A stretch of DNA of 64,000 bases from Orientallactaga sibirica. Its lineage: Eukaryota; Chordata; Mammalia; Rodentia; Dipodidae. The stretch's first letter is position 1; every line of letters starts with the position of its first letter. Where the stretch lies: NCBI GenBank assembly GCA_036365145.1, contig JAEOAD010000240.1, forward strand, positions 2,294,001 through 2,358,000, in the 5' to 3' direction. Below the pieces are notes generated by a model. It saw nothing but the letters and a program-made list of their open reading frames with translations. It did no database searches and was not told the origin of the DNA. Shown here piece after piece: positions 44,190 through 54,535 of the stretch. The translations under genes were made by a program, and so were the position numbers.

Positions 44190-45165
44190 ATTGGAATGCA
44201 GTGGACTTCCTTATCCATAGTTTCATTTTTAGAAGTTTCAGCTACCTGCAGTCAACCATAGCCTCAAAATATTACATGGAAAGTTCCAGAAATAAATGAT
44301 TCTGAAATTGTCAACTGCATGCAATTCTGAGTAATGTGTGAAATCCTGTTCTGTCTCTCTCAGTTCTACTCTGCCCTGTCCAAGACACAAATCATATTTT
44401 TGCCCAATATATCCATACTGCACACTGGCCAACCATAGTCACTTAGTCATCTTCTTGGTTATCAAATCAACTGCTGTGGCATCACAGTACTTGTGTTCAA
44501 GAACCTTTATTTTATTTAATGGGACCAAAGGAATAGTGGCCCTAGAAATTTAGACATGCCAAAAAGAAGCCATAAAGGACTTTCGTTAAGTGAAAAAGTA
44601 AAAGTTCAAGATATTTTGACAGAGGGAGAGTGCAAATGCACAAAACTGAAACGGTTTCATTGCATTGATTGCATCATTGTGACCAAATACCTGACTGAAA
44701 GAACATAAAAGCGAAAAGAGTTAGTTTCGGAGTTCAGTCTCACTTGCTTGGGCAGAATATCATGGTGACAGGAGGTATTCTCTTCCTATCTGACCAGACA
44801 CAGACACAGAGAGAATGCAGTGCTTTCTCTCCCCAAATTTGCCTTTTCTTCAGTCCAGGCTTCTAGCTCATAGAATGGAGCCATCTATTTTCAGTGTGTT
44901 AATCCTCCCTGGAACTGCCCTCACAGACACACTCAGAAGTGTGGTCTCACCAACCTCCTAGATGATTCTAAATCCAATCAAGATGAAAATGAAAATTAAC
45001 CATCACAAACACGTTGTTATAGTTGTCCTGTTTCAGTAGTTGTTCCTGTTAATCTCTTAATGTGCCTAATTTATAAATTAAACTTTATCATATATATAAG
45101 AAAATAGAGTTTATTGGGTTGATACTATCTTCAGTTTCAGGCATCCACTGGGGGGGGTGGCAGAT
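44190..45165 (+). mobile_element. Tigger-type DNA transposon, internally deleted, split by an LTR
   Basis: Left part 44190-44660: 'cttatccatagtttcatttttag', 'tttcagctacctgcagtcaacc', 'tattacatggaaagttccagaaataaa', then the start of the transposase region ('gacatgccaaaaagaagccataaagg', reading MPK.S.K-like text with stops). Right part 45010-45165: 'ctgttaatctcttaatgtgcctaatttataaattaaac', 'gttgatactatcttcagtttcaggcatccactggggg', the usual Tigger 3' end. Most of the transposase is absent. The order and both ends make the call firm. Confidence 0.8.
44665..45008 (-). mobile_element. MaLR-type LTR inserted in the Tigger element
   Basis: 'attgtgaccaaatacctgactg' at the left, 'cctagatgattctaaatcc' and 'aattaaccatcaca' at the right: the reverse MaLR pattern. 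No coding region. Confidence 0.65.
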
Positions 45166-45195
45166 ATTTTTGCATACTATATGTAGTAATTAAGA

Positions 45196-45340
45196 GTCAA
45201 ATGTGCACACTTTTAATCCCAGGACTTGGCAGACAGAGGTAGGAGGACCACTATGAGTTTGAGGCCAACCTGAGACAACATAATGAATTCCAGATCAGCC
45301 TGGGCTAGAGTGAGACCTCATCTTGAAACAACAACCAAAA
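45196..45340 (+). mobile_element. B1 SINE, 5'-truncated
   Basis: 'gcacacttttaatcccaggacttggcagacagagg' to 'gcctgggctagagtgagacctcatcttg'; the first ~15 B1 bases are missing. Confidence 0.88.
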
Positions 45341-45985
45341 AAGTTAATAGAATTACTTCTGAATGGGACATAGATTTCTAGCCTTTGATTGGGTATTTTT
45401 GATAGCCAAAATCAAACTTATTCAGTTATAGTTTTAAATGATTTTTATACTTTTTGAAAGGTGACCCCATTATTTTATGGCTCCACATAAGTCTCTTTCT
45501 ATGACAGCTAGTTTAGGTGATTACTTTCAATTTTTCAAAATTATAACTGGAAAATCATTTCTGAAAACAATTGTGGTCCTTCTGTTAAAATTCATTAGAG
45601 TTTTAGTTTAATATAAATGAAAACATGAGTAAGAAAGAATCACGATGTGCCTGAGTTTGATTTAAGCACCACCTGCATGCCCATGTCAGAGAAAACAGTG
45701 GCTTCCTGGGCATGGAGAATGTCTGCCTCTGGTCTGTGCAGTGGCCCATGGAGCTATTATTTCTGAGGAGCTCAGAAGGAACAAAGGCTTGAATACATTG
45801 AGGTTGAAGAATCTTTGTGATATACCCACAGGGATTCCCATAGGTTGGTGAATGTATTTACATTTGAGGTTTCCTATGTCCCAGGCAGATGGACCACAAC
45901 TATTTTTGTCCTGTATCTTTCCATGCCTAAGTTCTATTGGTTTGCCACTGCGGTTGCAAATTTTCCTCTCCCTGCTTTATCCCAT
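45341..45985. other. Non-repeat DNA
   Basis: No repeat, exon or RNA gene recognised in about 640 bp. Confidence 0.35.
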
Positions 45986-46265
45986 GCATTCATTTCCTGT
46001 TACTGCTATAACAAATTACCACTATTTTAGTACCTTAAAACAACAAATGCTCATTCTTGCAGTCCTGACTCCAAGGTGTCCAAGATGTTCAGCAGGCTGG
46101 TTCCTTCTGGAGGCTCCAGGAAAAACCTCCTTCCTCATCTTCTAGACACTGCCTTCATTCCTCAGCTTACGTTTCCTAATTAGTTTCTCCTTGGTGGCTG
46201 TCATCACATGTCCTTCTCTGACATAGATCCTTATAAAGACATTCTTACAATCTTCATTTCTATAA
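45986..46265 (-). mobile_element. MLT1-like (old MaLR) LTR fragment
   Basis: 'ctgctataacaaattaccactattttagtacc', 'ggctggttccttctggaggctcc' and 'tcatcacatgtccttctctgac' match the reverse of an old MaLR LTR (…ggctggttccttctggaggctct…). Confidence 0.6.
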
Positions 46266-46274
46266 CTTAATATA

Positions 46275-46742
46275 TTGCATTAGTCGGGGATCTCTAGAGG
46301 AACAGAACAAATAGAATGAATTGTATTAAAAGGGAATTTATCTGATTAGCTTACGACAGTCCAGCAATAGCATTTGCAGGCCTGAGAGTCAAGGAACCTG
46401 GTAGCTGCTCAGTCCAGAGGCTGTTTGCCTCAGCAGTCCTGATCTGGCACTGAAGGCCTGGAGGCATCCTGAGGAGCTGCTGGTCTTTCTTTAGTCCACA
46501 CTGGAAAGCAGCAAGCAGCACAGCACCAGCAGCAAGGTGGGAGGAGGGGATACTTTCCTTCCCAGAGCTTCCTTAGATAAAGGCCCCCCTCTGAGAGCCC
46601 CCCCACACTCTGGGGGAAGGGTTCACCTTGGGGGAAAGATTCCTCCTTTAGTTAATCCTCCCTGGAAGCAACCTCAGAGACCCACTTATGAGGAATGTCT
46701 GGATACCTAAACAGGTCAAGTTAACACAAAACTTAACCATTG
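46275..46742. mobile_element. Rodent-type interspersed repeat, family uncertain
   Basis: 'gatctctagaggaacagaacaaatagaatgaattgtat' at the left and 'caggtcaagttaacacaaaacttaaccattgca' at the right recall a rodent repeat seen in mouse (possibly URR1-type), but MaLR is also possible. No coding region. Confidence 0.45.
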
Positions 46743-47569
46743 CATTATCTTCACAAAGTCCAGTTTGCAATGTAAAGTACCATGGTCCCACATTCTGGGC
46801 ATTTGGATATGGACATATTTCAGGAGGTATTGTTCTGTCTTCTATACCTTATACACTTGGTGGCTTGTGAGATTATAGAAAAGTCCGTCTCCTGGGTTTT
46901 ATTCAACTGCATATTCCCTGGGTCTTTGATATGCAGTAATAAGCTGGACAAGGGTGATCATGAAGGGAGAAATAGAAGTTACATAGGAAGTGACCATGCT
47001 GGGGGGGGGGGGGACAGAGTTACATAGGAAGTGATCATGCCAAGACAGTGATAACAGATGGAACTCAAAAAGGCCTGTGCTCTCCAGAAGGCTGGGAGAT
47101 GTGTTGAAGCATATGTACCATTAACTGGATGGAGCACTTTAGAAAGCACTTGCTTTCTGACATTCCTGACATGTACACCATGCTAAGGCTCTGCCATAAA
47201 ATTGGTTCCAACAAGTTCAAATCAGGGAATTTTGGCAAAATATTAAGAAACTACTCTGTGACCCCATATTGGGACAGATTACCCTAAATGAACATGTATA
47301 GGGAATGGACAAAGAATGCCAATGTCCTAGGCTAGGCAAACAAGAAAAATGCAAAGGAGTTTGGGATAAATGAGATTTGGTATATCTCAGGATGCCTTCA
47401 ACTGTGAGATTAAGAAGTATAGGTGAGGAAGGAATTAAGGTTCTTTATAAATCTAGTGAGTTGAGCCCACTGGATGGATAACTTTGACCATGTCCAGACC
47501 AGGGCTGGCTTCATGGCTTTACACTGCCTACCAAGTGCCCAACAATGGACAGCTACAGAGACATGTGAA
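46743..47569. other. Non-repeat DNA with a 41-bp duplication
   Basis: 'gttacataggaagtga.catgc' occurs at 46978 and 47019, separated by a G run (47000-47013). Nothing else recognised. Confidence 0.5.
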
Positions 47570-47574
47570 TTTAT

Positions 47575-47646
47575 TTTATTTTATTTTATTTTATTTTATT
47601 TTATTTTATTTTATTTTATTTGAGAGACAGAGATATAGAAATAGGC

Positions 47647-47700
<54 letters not shown>

Positions 47701-47858
47701 ATGGGCGCACCAGGACCTCCAGCCACTTGCAAATGAACTCCAGATGCATGTGCTTCCTTGTTCATCTGGCTTACATGGGTCCTGGAGAATAGAGCCTCAA
47801 ACCGGGGTCCTTAAGCTTCACAGGCAAGCGTTTAACCACTAAGCCATCTCCAGGCCAT
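47575..47858 (-). mobile_element. SINE-A, minus strand, with expanded tail
   Basis: The tail is a long (TTTTA)n run (47568-47620), then a GA run. The reverse head ends 'gcctggagatggcttagtggttaaacgcttgcc' at the right. The B-box region is altered ('ccggtttgagg'). Confidence 0.92.
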
Positions 47859-48498
47859 GTTAACTCTACTGTTAACACTAGAAAACACCTGCTCTTGAAA
47901 CAAGAGGACAGTAGCTCACATCAGTTGGGCCATGGCACCCTTGTTATAGGTTAATGCTGTGAGAGTGGCTATCCTCAACAGGCCTGATAAGTGACAGTCT
48001 CAGAGCCTGTTCAAGCAAGAGATAAGAAAGTAGCTTCCTGACATGGATGGAGATGGTTTTCTCATAGGCATCAGAACATAGTAAATAAAGAAGGCAGGCT
48101 CTCTCTTTCTCTCTATCTCTCTCTCTCTGTAGGGGCAGAGAGAAGTTGGGCTAAACAGGAGTGATCAAAGAGGATAAGAAGACCAACAGTTAGTTGCAAA
48201 GGTGAGGTGAGGTGCTAATTCTTGTACCACAGCATATGGATGGTGTTAAGTTGCTCAGCAGGCCCCTGCTCACTGTGAGAACCAGGGTGGATCCACATCC
48301 CTAGCCTTGGCCTCTAGCTCTGATGTCATTGGCCTTACCAGCTAGTCGTAGTATTCAGAGTCTCTCTGAGCTGTTCCACACAGCTCCCCTCCCCCACCAC
48401 CAGTGCATGTTCAAAGACTCCTCTTGTTTTTAGCCACCTCGCTATGGGTGCTGACTTAACCTATGTCTGTAAGGTCACAGTTGCCAGTGGGCCTAAGC
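47859..48498. other. Non-repeat DNA with a CT run
   Basis: A (CT)n stretch lies at 48099-48130. No gene or repeat family recognised. Confidence 0.35.
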
Positions 48499-48511
48499 AT
48501 CCCTTGCTTTT

Positions 48512-48658
48512 TTTTTTTTTCCAAGGTAGGGTCTCACTTTAGCTCAGGTTGAACTGGAATTCACTAGGTAGTCTCAGGGTGACCTTGAACTCATTGGCGA
48601 TCCTCCTACCTCTGCCTCCCGAGTGCTGGGATTAAAGATGTGTGCCACCATGCCCGGC
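48512..48658 (-). mobile_element. B1 SINE, minus strand
   Basis: Reverse of 'gccgggcatggtggcacacatctttaatcc', with a T run at the left. Perfect 15-bp target duplication gcatcccttgctttt at 48497-48511 and 48659-48673. Confidence 0.96.
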
Positions 48659-48906
48659 GCATCCCTTGCTTTTAACTTCTGATTTAGTGTTTCTACCTTC
48701 TCCATTCCAGAAATTAGATTTCTTAGGCCTGAATCCAAATGCTGGTAATTCTCTGGAAAGGTCAGCCCATTTAGAAAAGAGTTTCTGTACAGATCAGTAA
48801 GGTTCCACCTGCACTGTAGAACCCAACAGAAAGTAATGCTGAGTGACAGTCTCCAGAGTACAAGCTGGAGAGCCTGTGGGGGCAGTGAAAGACAAAGGAA
48901 GCAGGA

Positions 48907-49115
48907 GGGGTGGACAAATGGCTTAGCAGTTAAGGTGTTTGCCTGTGAAGCCAAAGGACCTCAGTTCGATTCTCCAGGACCCACATAAGCCAGATGCACA
49001 AGGGACACATACATCTGGAGTTTGCTGTGGCTAGAGGCCCTGGTGTGCCCATTCTGTCTGCCTCTCTTCTATCTATCTCTCTGCTTGCAAATGAATAAAT
49101 AAATTTTTTTTTAAA
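48907..49115 (+). mobile_element. SINE-A
   Basis: 'ggggtggacaaatggcttagcagttaagg', 'cagttcgattctcc', 'ccagatgcacaagggacacatac', CT run and AAATAAATAAAT tail. Target duplication aaaggaagcagga at 48894-48906 and 49116-49128. Confidence 0.94.
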
Positions 49116-49128
49116 AAAGGAAGCAGGA

Positions 49129-49728
49129 ACCAAAGCACTGCCACAAAAGCCAAGATCCTGAAGCAGTGTTCTGACCCAGATCTGGTTGTTTTCAGTTCTC
49201 TCTTAATGCACAGGGACCTTGTCTGTGAACAAGAACACTGGAAACGTTCAGAGGAAGGCAACTGGAAACCTTTGTGAATGCAGTACCACGTGTTCTCTGT
49301 TCTTTCACCTGGACCCCTGCACAGCTGGTGGCTGGTGGCTCCCCCAACAGCACCAGAGAACAGGTAAGCAAGCCTGAGGGTGGGCTGTATATTTTTATCC
49401 CTTCCAGCAAATGAACCCTGATTATCTAATTTGTGTCAGTGTCATTCCAGAGACTTGCAGGGCGGGGCCAAGTACATGCGTACTCAAAGATCTCAGACCC
49501 GAAAAGTGTCCCTAGAAGTGAGAAGTGGACAGGAGTGATAACTGCCACTACACTGCCCTTGATAAGCATCAGTTCAGTTTCCCTTCTGTCTGTAAAGTGG
49601 CCTAGGGCAGGGAGCAGCTCAGACGTCATTTGTTCAATAAAAAGAACAAGGGCTGGAGTGCCCACAATGCCAGGCCCCTTCTACACTCCAGCACAGAACA
49701 GCTGCAACCTTGGGCCCATTGACTATTT
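49129..49728. other. Non-repeat DNA
   Basis: About 600 bp with no repeat or exon recognised; the frames on both strands (up to 112 codons at 49433-49771) show no domain. Confidence 0.35.
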
Positions 49729-49749
49729 AAAACAGGTTTTCTCAAGGAG

Positions 49750-49787
49750 GGTTTCATGGTGTAATGATTAGTACTCTGGACTCTGAA
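49750..49787 (+). pseudogene. tRNA-Gln(CTG) 5' half, retroposed
   Basis: Matches the 5' half of mammalian tRNA-Gln-CTG (ggttccatggtgtaatgg..., ending at the anticodon loop ctctgaa): acceptor 5' strand, D arm and the anticodon 5' arm are present with about three changes. The anticodon-stem 3' strand, T arm and acceptor 3' strand are absent, so it cannot fold as a tRNA. It is flanked by aaacaggttttctc (from 49729/49730) and aaacaggctttctc (49786-49799), a 14-bp target duplication with one mismatch, and it has no A tail. Six bases (aaggag) precede the tRNA start. Confidence 0.78.
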
Positions 49788-49871
49788 ACAGGCTTTCTCG
49801 TCTTATAAAATATAGGTAAGAAATTCATAGAGGGTTTACATGAATTAAATCAGTAAAGCTTGATCTAGTGA

Positions 49872-50105
49872 GACCCCTGGGATAAGACTACCTGATTCAA
49901 ATTATGCCTCCACCACTGATTTGCTGTGTGGTTCTGGGCAAGCCACTTGATGCCTTTAAGTCCCAGCTTCCTCATATAAACAGCAATCGTAACAGTGATT
50001 CTTGCCTGATTTGGTAGTTATGATGAGCAAATGAGATTATCCCTAGAAAGGATTTAGGTTAGCGATTGGCACACTGTAAGTGTTCACGGGATGCTAGCTG
50101 CTAGT
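49872..50105 (+). mobile_element. MIR, near complete
   Basis: 'ccaccactgatttgctgtgtggttctgggcaagccacttgatgcctttaagtcccagcttcc' is a clear MIR core (…ttactagctgtgtgaccttgggcaagtc…). It continues to 'ggttagcgattggcacactgtaagtgttc'. Confidence 0.85.
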
Positions 50106-50598
50106 AGTGCAAACACAAGTAAGATTTCCTGTTCCTTTAACTAGGTCACAGATTAATGGAGGCAAGGGCTCAGAAAACCTTATACAAAGCACCTCTTTCT
50201 CCTTTCTTTTCTTCTCCTTTCAAGAATGTTTTGGTCTGCATTAGCAAACTTCCTTGAGGGAGAGGATCCCAGAAAGCTTTTAGTGTACTATTCCTTTCAC
50301 AACCGGATCCATGTTTTCAAGAACAAGTGGGTCCTGGAAAGGGGCCAGTTAGAGTAAGTGTCTATGACTACAGAGAAGCTACGTGAGTGAATTAAGTACA
50401 AGTCATTAGCACCATTAATATCTATGTTAGCAGCATTTCTCCATATATGCTGCCAATAATAATAGCTTTAAAGCCTGAATTTTATTCAAAGGGTAATTGT
50501 GTAGGTGTTTCAAATTGTAAAATAATGCGCCTTTTATGTTGTGCCAACCAAAGTTCACTTTAAAAAAATGAAGAGAAATGGAGAAGCCTTATTTAAAC
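50106..50598. other. Non-repeat DNA
   Basis: No repeat or exon recognised in about 490 bp. Confidence 0.35.
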
Positions 50599-50609
50599 AA
50601 TAAATTCTT

Positions 50610-50825
50610 GGGCTGGAGAGAAGGCTCACCAGTTAAAGCCCTTATCTACAAAGTCTGGGGACCTGAGTTTGAGTTCCCAGAACCCACATAAAGCCATATG
50701 TATGAAGGGAATTTGTTGGCAGTGGCAGGAATCTCTAGTGTGCCCATGCTTACTCTTTCTGTATCCTTCTCTTTCTCTCCCCTCTCTCCAATAAGTAAAA
50801 AATAAAATAAATAAAAATAAATTAT
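50610..50825 (+). mobile_element. SINE-A, first unit of a composite
   Basis: 'gggctggagagaaggctcaccagttaaagcc', 'ggagtttgagttcccag'-type B-box region, CT run, AAATAAAATAAATAAA tail. Its left flank aataaattctt (50599-50609) recurs only after the second SINE-A (51096-51106). Confidence 0.88.
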
Positions 50826-50831
50826 CTTTAA

Positions 50832-50870
50832 GCTGGGTGTGTTGGCTCATGCTTAAAAAAAATAAAATAA
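50832..50870 (+). mobile_element. Tiny 3'-truncated B1 piece
   Basis: Only the first ~24 bases of B1 (agctgggtgtgttggctcatgctt), followed at once by an A-rich AATAAAATAA stretch and the next SINE-A. Confidence 0.65.
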
Positions 50871-50871
50871 G

Positions 50872-51095
50872 GGCTGGAAAGATGACTCAGTGGTTAAGGC
50901 ACTTGCCTGTGAAGCTTAAGGACCCAGGTTCAATTCTCCACATAAGCCAGATTCACATGGTGGCACATGTGTCTGGAATTCATCTGCAGTGACTAGAGGC
51001 CTGGGTACACCTATACTTTCTCCCCCACCCCGTGTGTGTGTATCTCTCTGCTTGCAAATAAATAAATTAAATTAAATAATAAAATAATAATAATA
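50872..51095 (+). mobile_element. SINE-A, last unit of a composite
   Basis: 'gggctggaaagatgactcagtggttaagg', 'caggttcaattctcc', 'cacatggtggcacatgtg', and a long (TAA)n-rich tail. Right flank aataaattctt at 51096-51106. Confidence 0.9.
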
Positions 51096-51106
51096 AATAA
51101 ATTCTT

Positions 51107-51524
51107 AAAAACTCAAATTGCAAGCTGAGTCCGTGCTCCCAAAGGTCAGAGAGAGGGGGGCTCATTTACATGGAGAAATTTCCCACCAAGGGTCTCACTC
51201 ACCCTGCTTATGCCAATAAAGAAGGAATCATGCTCACTCCCAGTTAGTAAATATATACATAGGCCCGTAAGTTAGTTCATTGTCAGGTCCAGGTAAAATG
51301 AGACTTGCCTGAGGCTGTTTGTCTTGGCAGTTAACAAACATTCAAGGACCATGAGGTCTAGTTTGTGGTCCAAGAACCCAGCCAGAGTCTGTGTGACACA
51401 CCCCCCCCCGGCCCACACACACACACAGATACACAATCAGCAGATGGCTGCCATTCTGAAGTTAGGTCTTAGAATCAGCTGCCTGGGACCCTTCCTGGAG
51501 GGGGTTTTTTGGAGGGGGGGAATT
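51107..51524. other. Non-repeat DNA with C and CA runs
   Basis: A C run followed by a CA run lies at 51399-51427. No gene or family recognised. Confidence 0.35.
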
Positions 51525-51660
51525 TCGAGGTAGGGTCTCACTCTAGTCCAGTCTGACCTGGAATTCACTATGTACTCTCAGGGTGTCCTCAAACTCACAG
51601 CAATCCTCCTACCTCTGCCTCCCGAGTGCTGGGATTAAAGGCGTGTGCCACCATGCCTGG
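51525..51660 (-). mobile_element. B1 SINE, minus strand
   Basis: Reverse of 'tccaggcatggtggcacacgcctttaatcc' through 'gagaccctacctcgaaatt'; full B1 with a short poorly preserved tail. Confidence 0.92.
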
Positions 51661-51674
51661 ATCCGCTTCCTGGA

Positions 51675-52035
51675 GTTTTATCACAGTAGCAGTAGTAGAA
51701 TATCTAAGATTGAGTAAGAAAAGATATTTATTTCAGTTTATAGTTCTAGAGCGTAAAAAGCCCAAAAATGGGCAGCCTGTTTCCATGAGGGCCTCTTGCT
51801 GACTCAACTCATGGCCTAAGAAGGGAAGGAAGCAGGCTCCTAAGAAAGGTAAGGAGGTAGGGGCTGAACTCACAGCAGCTCACTCACTCTCAAAGAGGCC
51901 TTCATCATTCCTGGTTCTTGCTCCATAATCCAAACACTTCCCACTCTGAGGCCTTCCTCCCAACACTGACACGTTGAGGAATTAGGGTCCCAGTATATGA
52001 AATTTGAGGAGACACTGAAATAATAGGTTATAATG
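51675..52035 (-). mobile_element. MaLR-type LTR, minus strand
   Basis: 'agatatttatttcagtttatagttctag' at the left and 'aggaattagggtcccagtatatg' near the right follow the reverse LTR pattern. Confidence 0.5.
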
Positions 52036-52039
52036 TTGT

Positions 52040-52275
52040 AGTTACCTTCACATTTCTGGGACAAACTACCTGGTCAAAAGCATCTGATTGGAAGGAAAGT
52101 GTTTATTTTGGCTTACAGTCTCCAGGGGACATTTCATCATGGCAGGGAAAGGATGGAGAACAGAAGCTAGGCATCCTATCTTGCCACAGCAGCTGGCAAA
52201 AAGCAACAAGAGTGAGCTGAGCTCCTATTGTGAATGTAAAAACAAGGTGAAGGTTTGAGTATGGAGATTCTCAAA
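52040..52275 (-). mobile_element. MaLR-type LTR fragment, minus strand
   Basis: 'gggacaaactacctggtcaaaagcatc', 'gtgtttattttggcttacagtctcc', 'catttcatcatggcaggg': a clear reverse MaLR 3' end. Confidence 0.65.
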
Positions 52276-53247
52276 CCAGCTTGGAGGGGGCTATTTTAGA
52301 CTAGGGGGGGGAATGGGAAGGGAAGGAGCCAGAAACCCAGCTGCTGTGGGACAGGGCAATGTGTTTTGGAGAGGGAGGAGGAGGCGGCATTCGCAGAGCA
52401 CCCAGAGCAGCATATGTTTGGTTAGTGATGAGGAGGTAAAGGATACAAGCTGGCTGGAAAGTGTGGGAGAGAATGGATGAAAGCAAGACAGAGAGAGCAA
52501 GAATGACTGAGAGAGAGGGAGCCTATAGCCGGCTAGCAGGTGTACAGTACCTACCCTGGAATCACACTAATGGCACCAGCAGGAAGGGGAACCTGGTCAA
52601 GAGGGAAGCAGAGAAAGGAGTAAGAGGAAAGGAAAAAGAGAAAAAAAGAATGAGAGAAGAGGAGCAGAGAGTAGGAGGCTGAGGTGGACAGACAGAAAAA
52701 TATAAAACAATATACATGGCAGTCATGAAGAAAAAGGACAGTGAGAAAGGGAAATAGAGCTCTTATGCCTGTGCCCTTGGAGCATGGCTCACTGGCCAGT
52801 GGGAGAGGGCTGGTGGGGATTTGGGGTGACACTGCTCTTTGGGGACAGGCTGGCTGGGTCCCCCTGAGCAAGAACAGGCCCTCTGAAGGAAGACTTCAGT
52901 TCTGGCCATCTGGAAGTGGTGGAGCGAAGCTCTGAGACTGACACTGTCAGAAGAAAAGGCTAGAACACCCCTATTCCTGCCCCCAGCAACACACTTCTCC
53001 CAGCAAGCCTCCACGTCCCAAATCGCCATCACCTGGGAACCAAGTATTCAATGCACATGAAGCTATGGGGAAATTTTTAGCTGTAGAATAATGTTTGGAG
53101 TTCAGATGGTAATAATATGAAGAGCCTGGTTATGAGTAGGGCCCCAAACCTACCATTCTTGCCTGAGTTCCTTCTGGGATCTAGAAGGTTCTCTGACTTC
53201 CTCAATTTGTCCAGTTTTGCTGCCTCTCCTGTAGGAGCTTCCTCATG
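52276..53247. other. Purine-rich DNA, no gene seen
   Basis: 52460-52690 is strongly AG-rich (GAGA and GGAAA runs) with long stop-free frames on both strands as a result of composition. No exon recognised. Confidence 0.4.
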
Positions 53248-53600
53248 CTCAGTGTTGCAGTTTCTCATTGCAGGGACAAAACACCTGGCCAAAAGCAGCA
53301 TATGGGAGGCAAGGCTTACTTCAGGCTTACAGTTGCAGAGGGAATGAAGCTTTATCATGGAAAGGGAAAGCATGCCAGAGCAGGAGACTGTCACGTGTCT
53401 GGGTGGAAGCAGTCTCGGTACTGGGCTTGGGACTGGGCCAATAAGCCTGGACACCCACTCACCAGTGACACGACTTCTCCAGCAAAGCTCAAGATGGCCA
53501 CCAGCTGGAGATCTAGTATAAGACTTAATCACAAACACATCACAAACACACTCAGCAAACACATCCTGGCTTTTGGTTCACCTGGTGTGTGCAGGGCCAT
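53248..53600 (-). mobile_element. MaLR-type LTR, minus strand
   Basis: 'cattgcagggacaaaacacctggcc', 'cttacttcaggcttacagttgcag', 'gaatgaagctttatcatgg' follow the reverse MaLR pattern. Two long frames (161 codons minus, 122 plus) overlap it and are chance frames. Confidence 0.6.
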
Positions 53601-53734
53601 TCCAGGTCACTAGGCAATGCTGATGTTCATTGTATCAGGAAAAGACAGATTCATGTTTTCCACAGTCATGACTTGCTGAGTTACACAGATAACAACTCCC
53701 ACTCTTCTTTCTGAATATGTTTTTAAAGTGATAG

Positions 53735-53945
53735 TTTGGGGCTAATAGGAGTTGGGGAAAGTGGAGAACTTCTGTTTAACAATTACAGTTTCTGTTAGAC
53801 ATGATGAAAATATCTTGGAAATGGATAGTGGTGTTGCTTACACAACACTAAATATATTTAGTATCCATAAGGTGCACACTTAAACATGGTTAAAGTAGTA
53901 AATTTTATGTTCTGTTTGTTTTAGCATGGTGAAAAACAATACTTT
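53735..53945 (+). mobile_element. Ancient L1 (L1M-type) 3'UTR fragment
   Basis: 'ggatagtggtgttgcttacacaacac' and 'gcacacttaaacatggttaaagtagtaaattttatgttctg' match the 3' end of old L1M elements (…acacttaaaaatggttaaaatggtaaattttatgtt…). Confidence 0.75.
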
Positions 53946-54070
53946 GACGTTATGGTTTCATCATATCATATAGATATGATACCTTCTAGTCAGAGAGCAG
54001 GTGGCTAGTTTAATTATCAGACAAGTGGGACTAGAACCCTATGGTTAAAATGTTACTTTCCAGTAGCTGC

Positions 54071-54139
54071 ATATCATCATGATCATATCATCATGATCAT
54101 ATCATCATGATCATATCATCAGATCATATCAACATGACC
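54071..54139 (+). repeat. Tandem repeat, 14-bp unit, about 5 copies
   Basis: The unit atatcatcatgatc is perfect at 54071, 54085 and 54099, then 13 bp at 54113 and degraded at 54126. Each junction contains the palindrome atgatcat. Confidence 0.93.
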
Positions 54140-54199
54140 AGAATGTTATGTTTCCTTATTAGCTATTAACTAATTACATAGAATTAAGTGTTTGCAGGT

Positions 54200-54535
54200 G
54201 GGGGAAATAGCTCAGTTTGTAAAGTTCTTACTTCATAAATGTGAGGACCTGAGTTCCATCCCCAGGACCCACATAAAATGCTACGTGTTGTGGTACGCAC
54301 CATAATTCCAGCACCGAAGAGATGAAGGCAGAAGGATCCCTGAGGCTCACTGAGCAATTAGTCTGGTGTAATTGATGAGCTTTAGGCAAATAAGAGACCC
54401 TCCCTCACTAAGAGGTGGACAGCATTTCTGAGAATGACACCCAAAGTTGTCCTCTAGCCTTCATATGTGCAGGCAGACAACATGTGCACACATACAAACA
54501 AGCATGCATACACATTTACAGTTATACCTCTATAA
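54200..54535 (+). mobile_element. B4 SINE
   Basis: 'gtgggggaaatagctcagtttgtaaag', 'gtgaggacctgagttccatccccaggacccacataaaatgc', 'gagaccctccctcac', 'gtcctctagccttcatatgtgcaggc', ACACATACA tail: full B4. Confidence 0.88.

Noticed and set aside
45149..45162. G run at the end of the Tigger element as an independent repeat
   Set aside because: It is the expanded 'ccactggggg' part of the Tigger 3' end.
53077..53562. 161-codon minus-strand frame with some hydrophobic stretches
   Set aside because: It spans the border of a MaLR-type LTR, with half the frame inside the repeat; no motif or splice signal supports it.
54071..54139. Regular short repeats that could suggest a CRISPR array
   Set aside because: The units are direct tandem copies with no spacers, and the window is clearly from a eukaryotic nucleus.
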